Virus record (IMG/VR): IMGVR_UViG_3300021598_000772
Span: 1-33,027 of that record
DNA: 33,027 bases
DNA from: a virus
Direction: 5' to 3' (one strand)
The notes beneath the pieces were generated by a model that was not told the origin of the DNA, searched no databases, and saw only the letters and a list, made by a program, of their open reading frames with translations. Shown here one piece after another: positions 8,079 through 15,359 of the stretch (its first letter is position 1; each line of letters opens with the position of its first letter). The position numbers and the translations under genes were made by a program.

Positions 8079-10007
8079 ATGGCAAAAAAGACAATATTCC
8101 AGCAATTGACAGATTTATTCGGTCCAGAAGTGAAAAGGGAACAAAATAAATCTAGATATTCAATTAACGATAAAGAGTTATTACGAACCAAATCAAAGGA
8201 AGAATACGAATTTGAGAAATTAAAAAAACAACAAGACGCCTACCTTTCAAATATGTGGCAAAAGGTTGATAATGAAATTTACCAGCATTCGATTTATTAT
8301 GAAACAACTAGATTAGCGTCGTACGCAGATTTTGAGGGTATGGAATTTTTTCCAGAAATTTCTGCAGCATTAGATATTATGATGGAAGAATCTACTACTT
8401 TAAATTCAGAAAATAAAATGATTACTATTTTTTCCGAAAGTAAAAGGGTTAGAAGGATATTAGAGGATTTATTTTTTAATCGATTAGATATACACACATC
8501 ATTACCTATGTGGACAAGAAATACATGTAAATATGGTGATAATTTTTTATTCCTAAATATTGATAGTGAAGATGGAATTTTAGGTGTTAAACAACTACCT
8601 AATATTGAAATATCTAGAAAAGAAAATGAAGGATTTGGTGAAAACTCTATGAACTCTGATACGGATAAGTATAATCCTGTAAAATTTATTTGGGGACAAA
8701 GGGATATAGAATTTAATGCGTGGCAAGTTGCACATTTTAGACTTTTGGGGGATGATAGAAGATTACCTTACGGCACATCAATGTTAGAAAAGGCTAGAAG
8801 GATATGGAAACAATTACTATTATCAGAAGACGCAATGTTAATATATAGAGTAACAAGGGCACCTGAAAGAAGGATATTTAAAATCTATGTCGGTAACATT
8901 GATGAACAAGATGTTCCTGCATATGTAAACAAAATCGCAAATAATTTTAAAAGAAGTCCTGTTATTGATCAAAAAACTGGACAAATAGATTCTAGATATA
9001 ATCAAATGGCACAGGATCAGGATTATTTTATACCTGTAAGGGATCCTAACGCACCTAGTCCAATAGATACACTACCTGGAGCAACTAATTTATCTGAAAT
9101 TGCAGATATACAATATTTACAAAAAAAGTTATTCACATCACTTAGGGTACCTAAACCTTTTTTAGGTTTTGAGGAGGCAAATGGTGAAGGTAAAAATTTA
9201 GCGTTACAAGATATTAGATTTGCTAGAACAATTAATAGGATACAACAATCAATGTTGCAAGAATTAAATAAAATTGCTATCATACATTTATATATTTTAG
9301 GTTTAGAGGATGAATTAGAGAATTTTACCCTTACACTTAACAACCCATCAACACAGGCAGAAATGCTTAAAGTAGAACAAACACAATTAAAAGTTACTTT
9401 ATATAAAGACGCAGTTGCAGATGCGGGTAACGGTTTTGGTGCAATGTCAATGACTAGAGCTAAAAAAGAAATTTTAGGTATGTCAGAAGAAGAAATTAGA
9501 AATGATTTAGAACAACAAAGATTAGAAAAGGCGGCAGCTGCGGAAATGGAACAAACGGCTGAAGTTATTAAAAAGACAGGTATCTTCGATAGAGTAGATA
9601 GATTATATGGTGATTTTGACGCATTAGTGTCAGGTGCTGGAGAAGCTGAAGCGGGTGGTGACACTGGAGGTGGTGACACTGGTGGTTTAGGTTCAGACAC
9701 TGGTGGTTTAGGCGGTGGTGACACTGGTGGTTTAGGCGGTGGTGCAGAATCTGGTGGTGCAGAATCTGGTGGTGCCGCACCAACAGAAGAGTCTACTAAT
9801 AAAAAAGATAATCTATTATTAGAAACTAAAAAAAGAAATTACGAAGAAAAAGTTAAAAGATATCAGGGTATATATTTGAAAAGATTGACTGAAAGTTTAG
9901 AAAAAAATGAGAACAATTATAATTTAGAATCATTTGAAAAAAGTGCTGATACCCTTAATTCTAAAATCAATGAGATTACAAATCAAATTGACAATATGAT
10001 TAATTAA
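8079..10007 (+). CDS. 20: Portal vertex protein, T4 gp20-like
   Basis: This 642-residue protein forms the dodecameric channel at the head vertex and nucleates prohead assembly. Identity rests on the T4 gene order (17, 20, core, 21, 22, 23) and on segments typical of gp20: an N-terminal YQHSIYYETTRLASYADFEG stretch near residue 68, IDTLPGATNLSEIADIQY near 328, and the RVPKPFLGFEE region near 360. It is longer than T4 gp20 (about 520 residues). The excess is a Gly/Asp/Thr/Ser repeat tract at about 523-567 (DTGG, GGL, AESGG units) followed by a charged helical tail with LLLET and RLTES motifs that resemble gp21 sites. The tail could be removed or bind scaffold; that is inference. Confidence 0.93.
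   Translation: MAKKTIFQQLTDLFGPEVKREQNKSRYSINDKELLRTKSKEEYEFEKLKKQQDAYLSNMWQKVDNEIYQHSIYYETTRLASYADFEGMEFFPEISAALDIMMEESTTLNSENKMITIFSESKRVRRILEDLFFNRLDIHTSLPMWTRNTCKYGDNFLFLNIDSEDGILGVKQLPNIEISRKENEGFGENSMNSDTDKYNPVKFIWGQRDIEFNAWQVAHFRLLGDDRRLPYGTSMLEKARRIWKQLLLSEDAMLIYRVTRAPERRIFKIYVGNIDEQDVPAYVNKIANNFKRSPVIDQKTGQIDSRYNQMAQDQDYFIPVRDPNAPSPIDTLPGATNLSEIADIQYLQKKLFTSLRVPKPFLGFEEANGEGKNLALQDIRFARTINRIQQSMLQELNKIAIIHLYILGLEDELENFTLTLNNPSTQAEMLKVEQTQLKVTLYKDAVADAGNGFGAMSMTRAKKEILGMSEEEIRNDLEQQRLEKAAAAEMEQTAEVIKKTGIFDRVDRLYGDFDALVSGAGEAEAGGDTGGGDTGGLGSDTGGLGGGDTGGLGGGAESGGAESGGAAPTEESTNKKDNLLLETKKRNYEEKVKRYQGIYLKRLTESLEKNENNYNLESFEKSADTLNSKINEITNQIDNMIN
9650..9780 (+). repeat. Short tandem repeats coding Gly/Asp/Thr-rich linker in the portal
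   Basis: Repeated GGTGGTGACACTGG- and GGTGCAGAATCTGG-type units encode DTGG, GGL and ESGGA motifs in the C-terminal part of the portal gene. The tract is more G-rich than its surroundings and likely arose by slippage. Confidence 0.8.
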
Positions 10008-10025
10008 TTTTTTTACATTTAATCT

Positions 10026-10034
10026 ATATTTATT
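10026..10034 (+). promoter_or_regulatory. Candidate phage late promoter, motif ATATTTATT
   Basis: The motif ends 12 bases before the ATG at 10047, in the 39-base gap after the portal gene. Confidence 0.5.
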
Positions 10035-10046
10035 AATAAAAATACT

Positions 10047-10808
10047 ATGGAAAATTTTGGGAATATAAAAGACACATTTAAAAAAATAATTTTAGAATCT
10101 GTGATCAAAAAAGATGAGGACGGCAAAAAATTATTTACTTCATTTATAAAAAATTTAAAAGAGAATAAAACACTTAAAAACCAATTCTTAATATATAAAA
10201 ATTTAGAGAGTAGAAAATTTGAGGATAGACTAGAGGCTAAAGAATATATACAAGAAAATATTAAATTACTTAAAGAATTAAATAGTGAAGATATTGAGAA
10301 AGGTAACTCAAAATTAATTAATCTTTTAAAAGGTAAAAAAATAGTAAAAGAAAATGATTCTTTTTATAAAGATATCACATATCTAAGTAGAGTTACTAAA
10401 ACACCTTCAAACATAGATAAAATAAATGAATCTATGAATAATTTAGTTAATCATATGTTAACTAAAGTTGATGAGGTTAGTAAAACAGATAATGTCGCAA
10501 TTTCACCAACAATTTTAACTAATTTGATGGTTAATAAATTTAATGAAAAATATAGTGAAATTAGTGAGTCAGATAAAAAGTTAATTAAATCTTTCTTAAA
10601 CGATGATAAAGAAAAAACTTTTAATAGTTTAATTAGAGAATGTATTGATTCTGTAGATAAAAAATTAAATGAAAGTAGTGATTTTGAAATCAAAGATAAA
10701 CTTTTAAAAGTAAAAGATAAATTATTAAATACAAAATTCGATAAAGATAATTTCTTAAATGATATAATTAAATTTAATAATCTTAAAGAAACAATAAATA
10801 ACGAATAA
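10047..10808 (+). CDS. Putative prohead core protein in the T4 gene 67/68 position
   Basis: This 253-residue, Lys-rich, strongly helical protein lies between portal and prohead protease, where T4 has the small core genes 67 and 68. I see no sequence motif proving homology, so the call is positional. The N-terminus carries KKIILES at about residues 12-18, the same leader pattern found on the unknown genes at 2645-6125, with a possible gp21-type cleavage after ILE. Its internal repeats of Lys/Asp/Leu suggest coiled coils. A candidate late promoter precedes it and a strong terminator follows 3 bases after the stop. Confidence 0.65.
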   Translation: MENFGNIKDTFKKIILESVIKKDEDGKKLFTSFIKNLKENKTLKNQFLIYKNLESRKFEDRLEAKEYIQENIKLLKELNSEDIEKGNSKLINLLKGKKIVKENDSFYKDITYLSRVTKTPSNIDKINESMNNLVNHMLTKVDEVSKTDNVAISPTILTNLMVNKFNEKYSEISESDKKLIKSFLNDDKEKTFNSLIRECIDSVDKKLNESSDFEIKDKLLKVKDKLLNTKFDKDNFLNDIIKFNNLKETINNE

Positions 10809-10811
10809 ATT

Positions 10812-10837
10812 AACCCTCTTAGTGAGGGTTTTTTTTT
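10812..10837 (+). terminator. Rho-independent terminator
   Basis: A 7-base-pair GC-containing stem (AACCCTC / GAGGGTT) with a 5-base loop is followed by a T run. It directly follows the core-like gene and separates it from a sigma70-like promoter just downstream. Confidence 0.9.
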
Positions 10838-10845
10838 AACATAAT

Positions 10846-10874
10846 TTGACAATTTAATTTTTTTTTAGTATACT
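10846..10874 (+). promoter_or_regulatory. Sigma70-like promoter TTGACA-N17-TATACT
   Basis: A perfect -35 hexamer TTGACA (10846-10851) and a one-mismatch -10 hexamer TATACT (10869-10874) are separated by exactly 17 bases. The same bases also nearly fit the Bacteroidota primary-sigma pattern: TTTG (10845-10848), 20 bases, then TATACTTTT against TAnnTTTG. It lies immediately after a terminator and before the small cassette 10915-11353, which lacks the candidate late motif. It would be read by host polymerase, perhaps early. Confidence 0.6.
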
Positions 10875-10914
10875 TTTACCAAATTTAAATAACAAAATAT
10901 GATTAGAAAGATTA

Positions 10915-11124
10915 ATGAAATTAGGAAAAGAGATAAAATTAGATTTATTAGAAAATTATAAAACTAAAATAGGGACAGTTAACAACAAAGAATCAAAAAG
11001 TTTATATTTAAACTTTACCGCTTGGGGGGAAATATTAGAAGATAATAAAGAACAAAATTATGACACTTTTTTAAGTGGTGTCAGAAAAAAAAATAAAACA
11101 AAACTTAAACAACAATCTCGATAA
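10915..11124 (+). CDS. N-terminal part of a small phage protein, probably split by a frameshift
   Basis: As read, 69 residues. The first 56 or so (through NFTAWGEILED and YDTFLSGV) look like a normal protein, but the last 10 residues after an A9 run (11085-11093) are Lys/Gln-only and look spurious. Removing one A joins this frame to the following one and gives a single protein of about 145 residues. The family is not recognised. It follows a sigma70-like promoter rather than a late motif. The start ATG has an A-rich context without Shine-Dalgarno; another ATG at 10899 is in a different frame that soon closes. Confidence 0.6.
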   Translation: MKLGKEIKLDLLENYKTKIGTVNNKESKSLYLNFTAWGEILEDNKEQNYDTFLSGVRKKNKTKLKQQSR

Positions 11125-11353
11125 AAATTTATTCTTTAATGATAGGTATATCGTAGATTTAGATATGAGAACTTCAGGATTCAACATAAATAAAAGGAGT
11201 TTTATGTCGTGTGAAATCACACTATTCCAGAAAAAGAATCTACCTATCAATCAAACAATAATACTTGAAAATTCAAAAAACATTATTTATGATGTAATAA
11301 ATAATTGTTTTGAAGGTAATAACGTTTTTAAATTTCATAAGTCTAAAAAATAA
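11084..11353 (+). CDS. C-terminal part of the same small phage protein, in the +1 frame
   Basis: This frame opens before the A9 run and encodes about 90 residues, beginning EKKIKQNLNNNLDKNLFFND, with the well-formed segments YIVDLDMRTSGF and RSFMSCEITLFQ. Read alone it would need a GTG start (11075 or 11078) inside the preceding frame or an ATG at 11165. Both are less natural than a fusion with the upstream frame through VRKK. Function unknown. A candidate late promoter for the protease gene starts 18 bases after its stop. Confidence 0.6.
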   Translation, partial: EKKIKQNLNNNLDKNLFFNDRYIVDLDMRTSGFNINKRSFMSCEITLFQKKNLPINQTIILENSKNIIYDVINNCFEGNNVFKFHKSKK

Positions 11354-11371
11354 TCTTTTTACTATAATGAT

Positions 11372-11380
11372 ATATTTATA
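11372..11380 (+). promoter_or_regulatory. Candidate phage late promoter, motif ATATTTATA
   Basis: The motif ends 19 bases before the protease ATG at 11400, in a 46-base gap. Confidence 0.5.
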
Positions 11381-11399
11381 TTAAAACTATATCATTATT

Positions 11400-12089
11400 A
11401 TGGAAATTTTAAAAAAAAACGATATCAAAAAAAAAGGTATCCTCATCGAATATGATGCAGGATACATTTCTCCAAAAGATAATAGACATTTTGTAAACGA
11501 AGTAAATAAATTAACTCAAGGTCAACCTATAATAGAAGAACCTTTAGTTGTTTACGCAGTTATGCAAAAATATGGGGTAGAAAATAGAAATGAAAGAGTT
11601 TACCCTGAAGCCATTTTACGAAGAGAGGCAGAAAATTATTTAAAATTAATCAAAGAAAAAAGAGCGTTAGGTGAGGCGGATCATCCAGAATCATCTATAG
11701 TTGCGATAAGTAGGATTTCTCACAATGTAGTTGATTTGTGGTGGGAAGGTAATGTCCTTATGGGTAAATTAGAAATAATTATGTCACCAGGATTTGTCAA
11801 TCAAGGTATTATTTCTTGTGAGGGTGATAAAGTTGCAAATTATATTAGAAAAGGTTTAAAGATTGGTGTTTCTTCCAGAGGTGTTGGGTCATTAGAAAAA
11901 GAAAATGGTAGAAATGTTGTACAAGACGATTTTGAATTAATTTGTTGGGATATCGTTACATCACCATCAACTCCGGGATCTTGGATATATAGTGAAGAAC
12001 CTTCTAAAGAACAACAAATGTCTGAGTCTACTAATAAGAAAAATTCTGATGATTTGAAAAATGGGTTAACTAATTTTTTAATGGATTAA
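11400..12089 (+). CDS. 21: Prohead core protease, T4 gp21-like serine protease
   Basis: This 229-residue protein has the herpesvirus-assemblin-like fold expected of gp21, which digests scaffold and trims capsid proteins before packaging. The catalytic His is H95 in GEADHPE, and the nucleophile is in GVSSRGVGS (S158 or S159). NRNERVYPEAIL near 62-73 is also typical of the family. The length fits T4 gp21. The C-terminus (EEPSKEQQMSESTNKK, 199-214) is polar and holds EEP and SES motifs that could be self-cleaved. Position between portal/core and scaffold matches T4 exactly. Many proteins in this window carry plausible (L/I)xE target sites. Confidence 0.95.
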   Translation: MEILKKNDIKKKGILIEYDAGYISPKDNRHFVNEVNKLTQGQPIIEEPLVVYAVMQKYGVENRNERVYPEAILRREAENYLKLIKEKRALGEADHPESSIVAISRISHNVVDLWWEGNVLMGKLEIIMSPGFVNQGIISCEGDKVANYIRKGLKIGVSSRGVGSLEKENGRNVVQDDFELICWDIVTSPSTPGSWIYSEEPSKEQQMSESTNKKNSDDLKNGLTNFLMD

Positions 12090-12120
12090 TAAAAAAAATT
12101 AAACTTTTTAAAAAACTAGC

Positions 12121-12129
12121 ATATTTATA
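12121..12129 (+). promoter_or_regulatory. Candidate phage late promoter, motif ATATTTATA
   Basis: The motif lies 59 bases before the scaffold ATG, the longest leader of the set. The leader contains a 16-base palindrome and an A-rich stretch. It would drive both scaffold and capsid genes. Confidence 0.5.
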
Positions 12130-12134
12130 ATTAA

Positions 12135-12150
12135 ATGCAAAATTTTGCAT
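12135..12150 (+). repeat. 16-base perfect palindrome in the scaffold-capsid leader
   Basis: ATGCAAAATTTTGCAT is self-complementary and lies 5 bases downstream of the candidate late promoter, so it is probably at or near the 5' end of the 22-23 transcript. It could be an operator or a small 5' hairpin stabilising the mRNA. It lacks a following T run, so it is not a terminator. Confidence 0.6.
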
Positions 12151-12188
12151 ACATAATAATTTAATAATAAAAAATTAAAAAAAGAAAA

Positions 12189-13496
12189 ATGGCTGAAAAA
12201 AAGAAATCTATCATCGAAGAGGCTTTGCTAGAAGCTAAGTCCTTAGAGGATGCCTTAAAAGCCAACACGAAAGAAATGCTTTCGGCACACTTGTCGAAAG
12301 AAATTGAGAGTATCGTTGAGTCGTCTTTAAAAGAAGAAGATGAAGAATTAGATGACGATGCTAATTTAAAAGGATCCGAAGATGAGAATGAGGTTGAGTT
12401 AGATCTTGACGATGAAGAAAGTACCGAAGAACCAGAAGAAGAGTTAGATCTTGATTCTTTAGAAAATTCAGAAGAACCAGTTGATTTAGATTTAGATGTT
12501 GATTTAGATTTAGATGCTAATGAGGAAGATGAAGATGAGGAAGAAGAAGATTTTAATCTTAATTTAGGTTTAGAACCTGGTGACGATGAGGAAGTGTTAG
12601 ACTTAACAGGTGCTTCAGACGAAGAGGTTATCCATGTGTTTAAAAACAAATTAGGGGATAACGATGAAGTTGAGGTGGTTAAAGATCCAAGTGGTGGTAT
12701 TCATTTAACAGATAACGAAACAGGAGTAGAGTATTACATTAAGGAATCTATGGGAGATAGATTTGGTTTTGAGGAAGAAGATGAAGAAGAAGAAAAAGAG
12801 TATTGCTCTGAATGTGGGTCAGGATCAATGTATGAAAATGATGAAACAATTTATGAAATTCATTTAGACGAAGATTCTCCAATGTATGAAATGTTTAAGG
12901 ATAAAACCGAAGAAAACTATGATGCAATGGGTGAAGGGGCTTACATTGATGAGGAAGATACACTTGATGAGGACAGATTGCAAAGACACAGAAGAAGTGG
13001 TGGAAAACAAAGATATCACGGAGCTAGATTTGCAGCAAGAGAATCTAAAAATGTTCGTAAACCTTTAATCACTAAAAAACCAAACACAGACACAGTTTCC
13101 GAGTCAAAAATAATTAAAGAATATAGAGAGCTTAAAGCTAAAAATGAAGAATATAAAAAGGCTCTTAATATATTCAAAGACAAACTTAATGAAGTTGCTT
13201 TATTTAATACCAACTTAGCGTATGTTAATAGATTGTTCACAGAACATTCTACAACAAAGAATGAAAAGATGGATATTTTAAAAAGATTTGATAATGCAGA
13301 AACTATTAAAGAATCTAAAAATATTTATAAAACGATAAAAACTGAGTTGGATAATAAAAAACCAATTAATGAGTCTGTTCAAAATAAAGTTAATAAAACA
13401 GTAAAATCTTATAATACTAATAATTTGAACGAATCAACTGCATATGTTGATCCACAAATTACGGCTATTAAAGATTTGATGAGAAGAATCTCATAA
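12189..13496 (+). CDS. 22: Prohead scaffold core protein, T4 gp22-like
   Basis: This 435-residue protein is the main internal scaffold of the prohead, later degraded by gp21. Position between protease and capsid genes fixes the call. The C-terminal part (about 305-390), with KIIKEYRELKAKNEEYKKAL and ALFNTNLAYVNRLFTEHST, matches the helical gp22 domain I expect. It is much longer than T4 gp22 (about 270): residues 45-260 are an added, extremely acidic low-complexity region with one CSEC pair (206-209). Candidate gp21 sites are abundant (IKES at 184-187 and 373-376, INES at 393-396, LNES at 413-416). The leader is A-rich without Shine-Dalgarno, consistent with strong expression in Bacteroidota. 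Confidence 0.92.
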   Translation: MAEKKKSIIEEALLEAKSLEDALKANTKEMLSAHLSKEIESIVESSLKEEDEELDDDANLKGSEDENEVELDLDDEESTEEPEEELDLDSLENSEEPVDLDLDVDLDLDANEEDEDEEEEDFNLNLGLEPGDDEEVLDLTGASDEEVIHVFKNKLGDNDEVEVVKDPSGGIHLTDNETGVEYYIKESMGDRFGFEEEDEEEEKEYCSECGSGSMYENDETIYEIHLDEDSPMYEMFKDKTEENYDAMGEGAYIDEEDTLDEDRLQRHRRSGGKQRYHGARFAARESKNVRKPLITKKPNTDTVSESKIIKEYRELKAKNEEYKKALNIFKDKLNEVALFNTNLAYVNRLFTEHSTTKNEKMDILKRFDNAETIKESKNIYKTIKTELDNKKPINESVQNKVNKTVKSYNTNNLNESTAYVDPQITAIKDLMRRIS

Positions 13497-13534
13497 TAAA
13501 TAATAATAAAATAACAAAACAAAAAAAATAAAAA

Positions 13535-15274
13535 ATGGGACATTTGTTAAATTCTGGTGAAGTCGGTAATATTGGACTTGAGCACCTAAAGCAAATTAGA
13601 TCTAAAACTATTACTAAATGGAATTCATTAGGATTCTTAGATGGTTTAAAAGGTCATATTAAAGAGAACATCGCACAGTTGTATGAAAACCAAGCGTCTG
13701 CTCTATTGAACGAATCAACTGATGCTGGTTCTTCTGGATCATTCGAAACAGTTGTTTTCCCAATTGTAAGAAGAGTATTCTCTAAATTATTGGCTAACGA
13801 CATCGTATCGGTACAAGCGATGAACATGCCAATCGGTAAATTATTCTATTTCGTACCTAAAACATCTAACGGTTCATTTGACTTAAATGGTAATGCAACT
13901 AACGGTTCTTTACCTGAATGTGTTGTATCTGGATGTGGTGTTACGGTAACTGAATTTAGAGCAAAAAATCTTTACGATTTATTTTACAATGATGGATTAT
14001 TTGACGCATCTAAAGGTAAAAAAACAGTTTATAATGGTGGTTTAAGACCAGTAGTTTTAAATTCTGATGGTGAAAAAGTTACTACTGCATTTGCTAGTCA
14101 ACCAAAAGCGGCTGATGGTTCATTTAGAAACCTTAAAGCGGCTATCACTGGTTTTTCTTCAACAAACGCTGGTAGATTAACTGGACCAGACGGAAATGAG
14201 ATGGATACTGAATCTTTCTTAGCGTCATTAACACTTACTTCTGATAACGCAATCTTAGATAAAGATGGTAAAACTATCATTAGTGCTGGTGGTGTAGTTC
14301 CTTTCAGATTAGTAAGTCAAAAATATGGTAGAGGTATCGTAGATTACACTAACATTTGTAGTCCTGATGGAGAACTTTTGGTAGAGTTAGATTTAACTCA
14401 CCCAGCATGTATCGATTGTGGTTCTTCTAACTTTGATGGTTATATTGGAGCTGCTAGTGGTACATCATTTACAGGTTTATCTGTATCTTGGTCTAGATAT
14501 GAAACATTAGAATTCGCTACAGAAATGGGTGAAGTATCTTTTGAATTAGATGAGGTAGTTGTATCGGTTACTGAAAGAAAACTAAGAGCTACTTGGTCTC
14601 CTGAATTAGCACAAGACGTTAGTGCATTCCATAACATTGATGCTGAGGCTGAACTTACGGCTTTATTGTCTGAGCAGGTTGCTGCTGAGATCGATAGAGA
14701 GATCTTAAGAGATTTAAGAAAAGGAGCGGCTTGGCAATTGAGATGGGATTACAACGGATGGAAAAGAGCTAATAACGGTGGTGGTTTCAACGCATACACT
14801 CAAAAAGAGTGGAATCAAACGTTGATTACTAAAGTTAACCAAATCTCTGCTCAAATCCATAAATCAACTTTGAGAGGTGGAGCAAACTTTATCGTTGTTT
14901 CTTCTGAAGTATCAGCAATTTTCGATGATTTAGAATACTTCCACGTATCAAACGCTTCTCCAGAGCAAGATCAATACAATATGGGTATTGAGAAAATTGG
15001 TTCATTAGGTGGTAGATATACTGTGTATAGAGATCCATACGCACCAGCTAACTCAATAATCATTGGACATAAAGGTAAGTCATTGTTAGATACAGGGTAC
15101 ATTTACGCACCTTACGTACCTCTTCAATTGACTCCAACATTACAAAATCCATTCAACTTCGCACCTACTAAGGGTATCATGACGAGATACGCTAAGAAAA
15201 TGGTGAACAACAGATTCTACGGAACTGTTACTGTTGACGGAGTTGTAACTTTTGATTTAAATGAATTAAGATAA
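13535..15274 (+). CDS. 23: Major capsid protein precursor, T4 gp23-like
   Basis: This 579-residue protein forms the head shell. Landmarks shared with T4 gp23 are the ENQ segment at 51-53, VQAMNMPIG at 93-101 (T4 VQPMNSPTG), and the C-terminal run TGYIYAPYVPLQ and KGIMTRYAKK. The predicted maturation cut follows LLNE at residues 57-60, close to the T4 cut after E65, leaving STDAGSSG as the new N-terminus. An insertion domain holds several Cys (CVVSGCG near 128-134, ACIDCGSS near 290). The base composition is more balanced than in its neighbours (many optimal-looking codons), as expected for the most abundant protein. It shares a 38-base A-rich spacer with the scaffold gene and ends at a terminator. 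Confidence 0.97.
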   Translation: MGHLLNSGEVGNIGLEHLKQIRSKTITKWNSLGFLDGLKGHIKENIAQLYENQASALLNESTDAGSSGSFETVVFPIVRRVFSKLLANDIVSVQAMNMPIGKLFYFVPKTSNGSFDLNGNATNGSLPECVVSGCGVTVTEFRAKNLYDLFYNDGLFDASKGKKTVYNGGLRPVVLNSDGEKVTTAFASQPKAADGSFRNLKAAITGFSSTNAGRLTGPDGNEMDTESFLASLTLTSDNAILDKDGKTIISAGGVVPFRLVSQKYGRGIVDYTNICSPDGELLVELDLTHPACIDCGSSNFDGYIGAASGTSFTGLSVSWSRYETLEFATEMGEVSFELDEVVVSVTERKLRATWSPELAQDVSAFHNIDAEAELTALLSEQVAAEIDREILRDLRKGAAWQLRWDYNGWKRANNGGGFNAYTQKEWNQTLITKVNQISAQIHKSTLRGGANFIVVSSEVSAIFDDLEYFHVSNASPEQDQYNMGIEKIGSLGGRYTVYRDPYAPANSIIIGHKGKSLLDTGYIYAPYVPLQLTPTLQNPFNFAPTKGIMTRYAKKMVNNRFYGTVTVDGVVTFDLNELR

Positions 15275-15300
15275 TCTTAATTTAAAATAAAGGTAAAAAG

Positions 15301-15326
15301 GGGTAGAAATTTTCTACCCTTTTTTA
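15301..15326 (+). terminator. Rho-independent terminator after the capsid gene
   Basis: A 9-base-pair stem (GGGTAGAAA / TTTCTACCC) with a one-base nominal loop (in practice 3-5 bases) is followed by T6 and more T. It closes the 22-23 transcription unit 26 bases after the stop codon. Confidence 0.88.
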
Positions 15327-15335
15327 TTTTTTATA

Positions 15336-15344
15336 ATATTTATT
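15336..15344 (+). promoter_or_regulatory. Candidate phage late promoter, motif ATATTTATT
   Basis: The motif lies between the capsid terminator and the ATG at 15360, with 15 bases to the start codon. A new promoter is needed here because of the terminator. Confidence 0.55.
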
Positions 15345-15359
15345 ATTATATTTGTATCT

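Noticed and set aside
9023-9724. 233-codon open frame on the minus strand
   Set aside because: It is a shadow of the portal gene, and its Pro-rich part is the complement of the Gly repeat codons.
12161-12649. Long serine-rich open frame on the minus strand
   Set aside because: It is the antisense of the acidic (GAA/GAT-rich) part of the scaffold gene; its Ser runs mirror the Asp/Glu codons and it has no independent signals.
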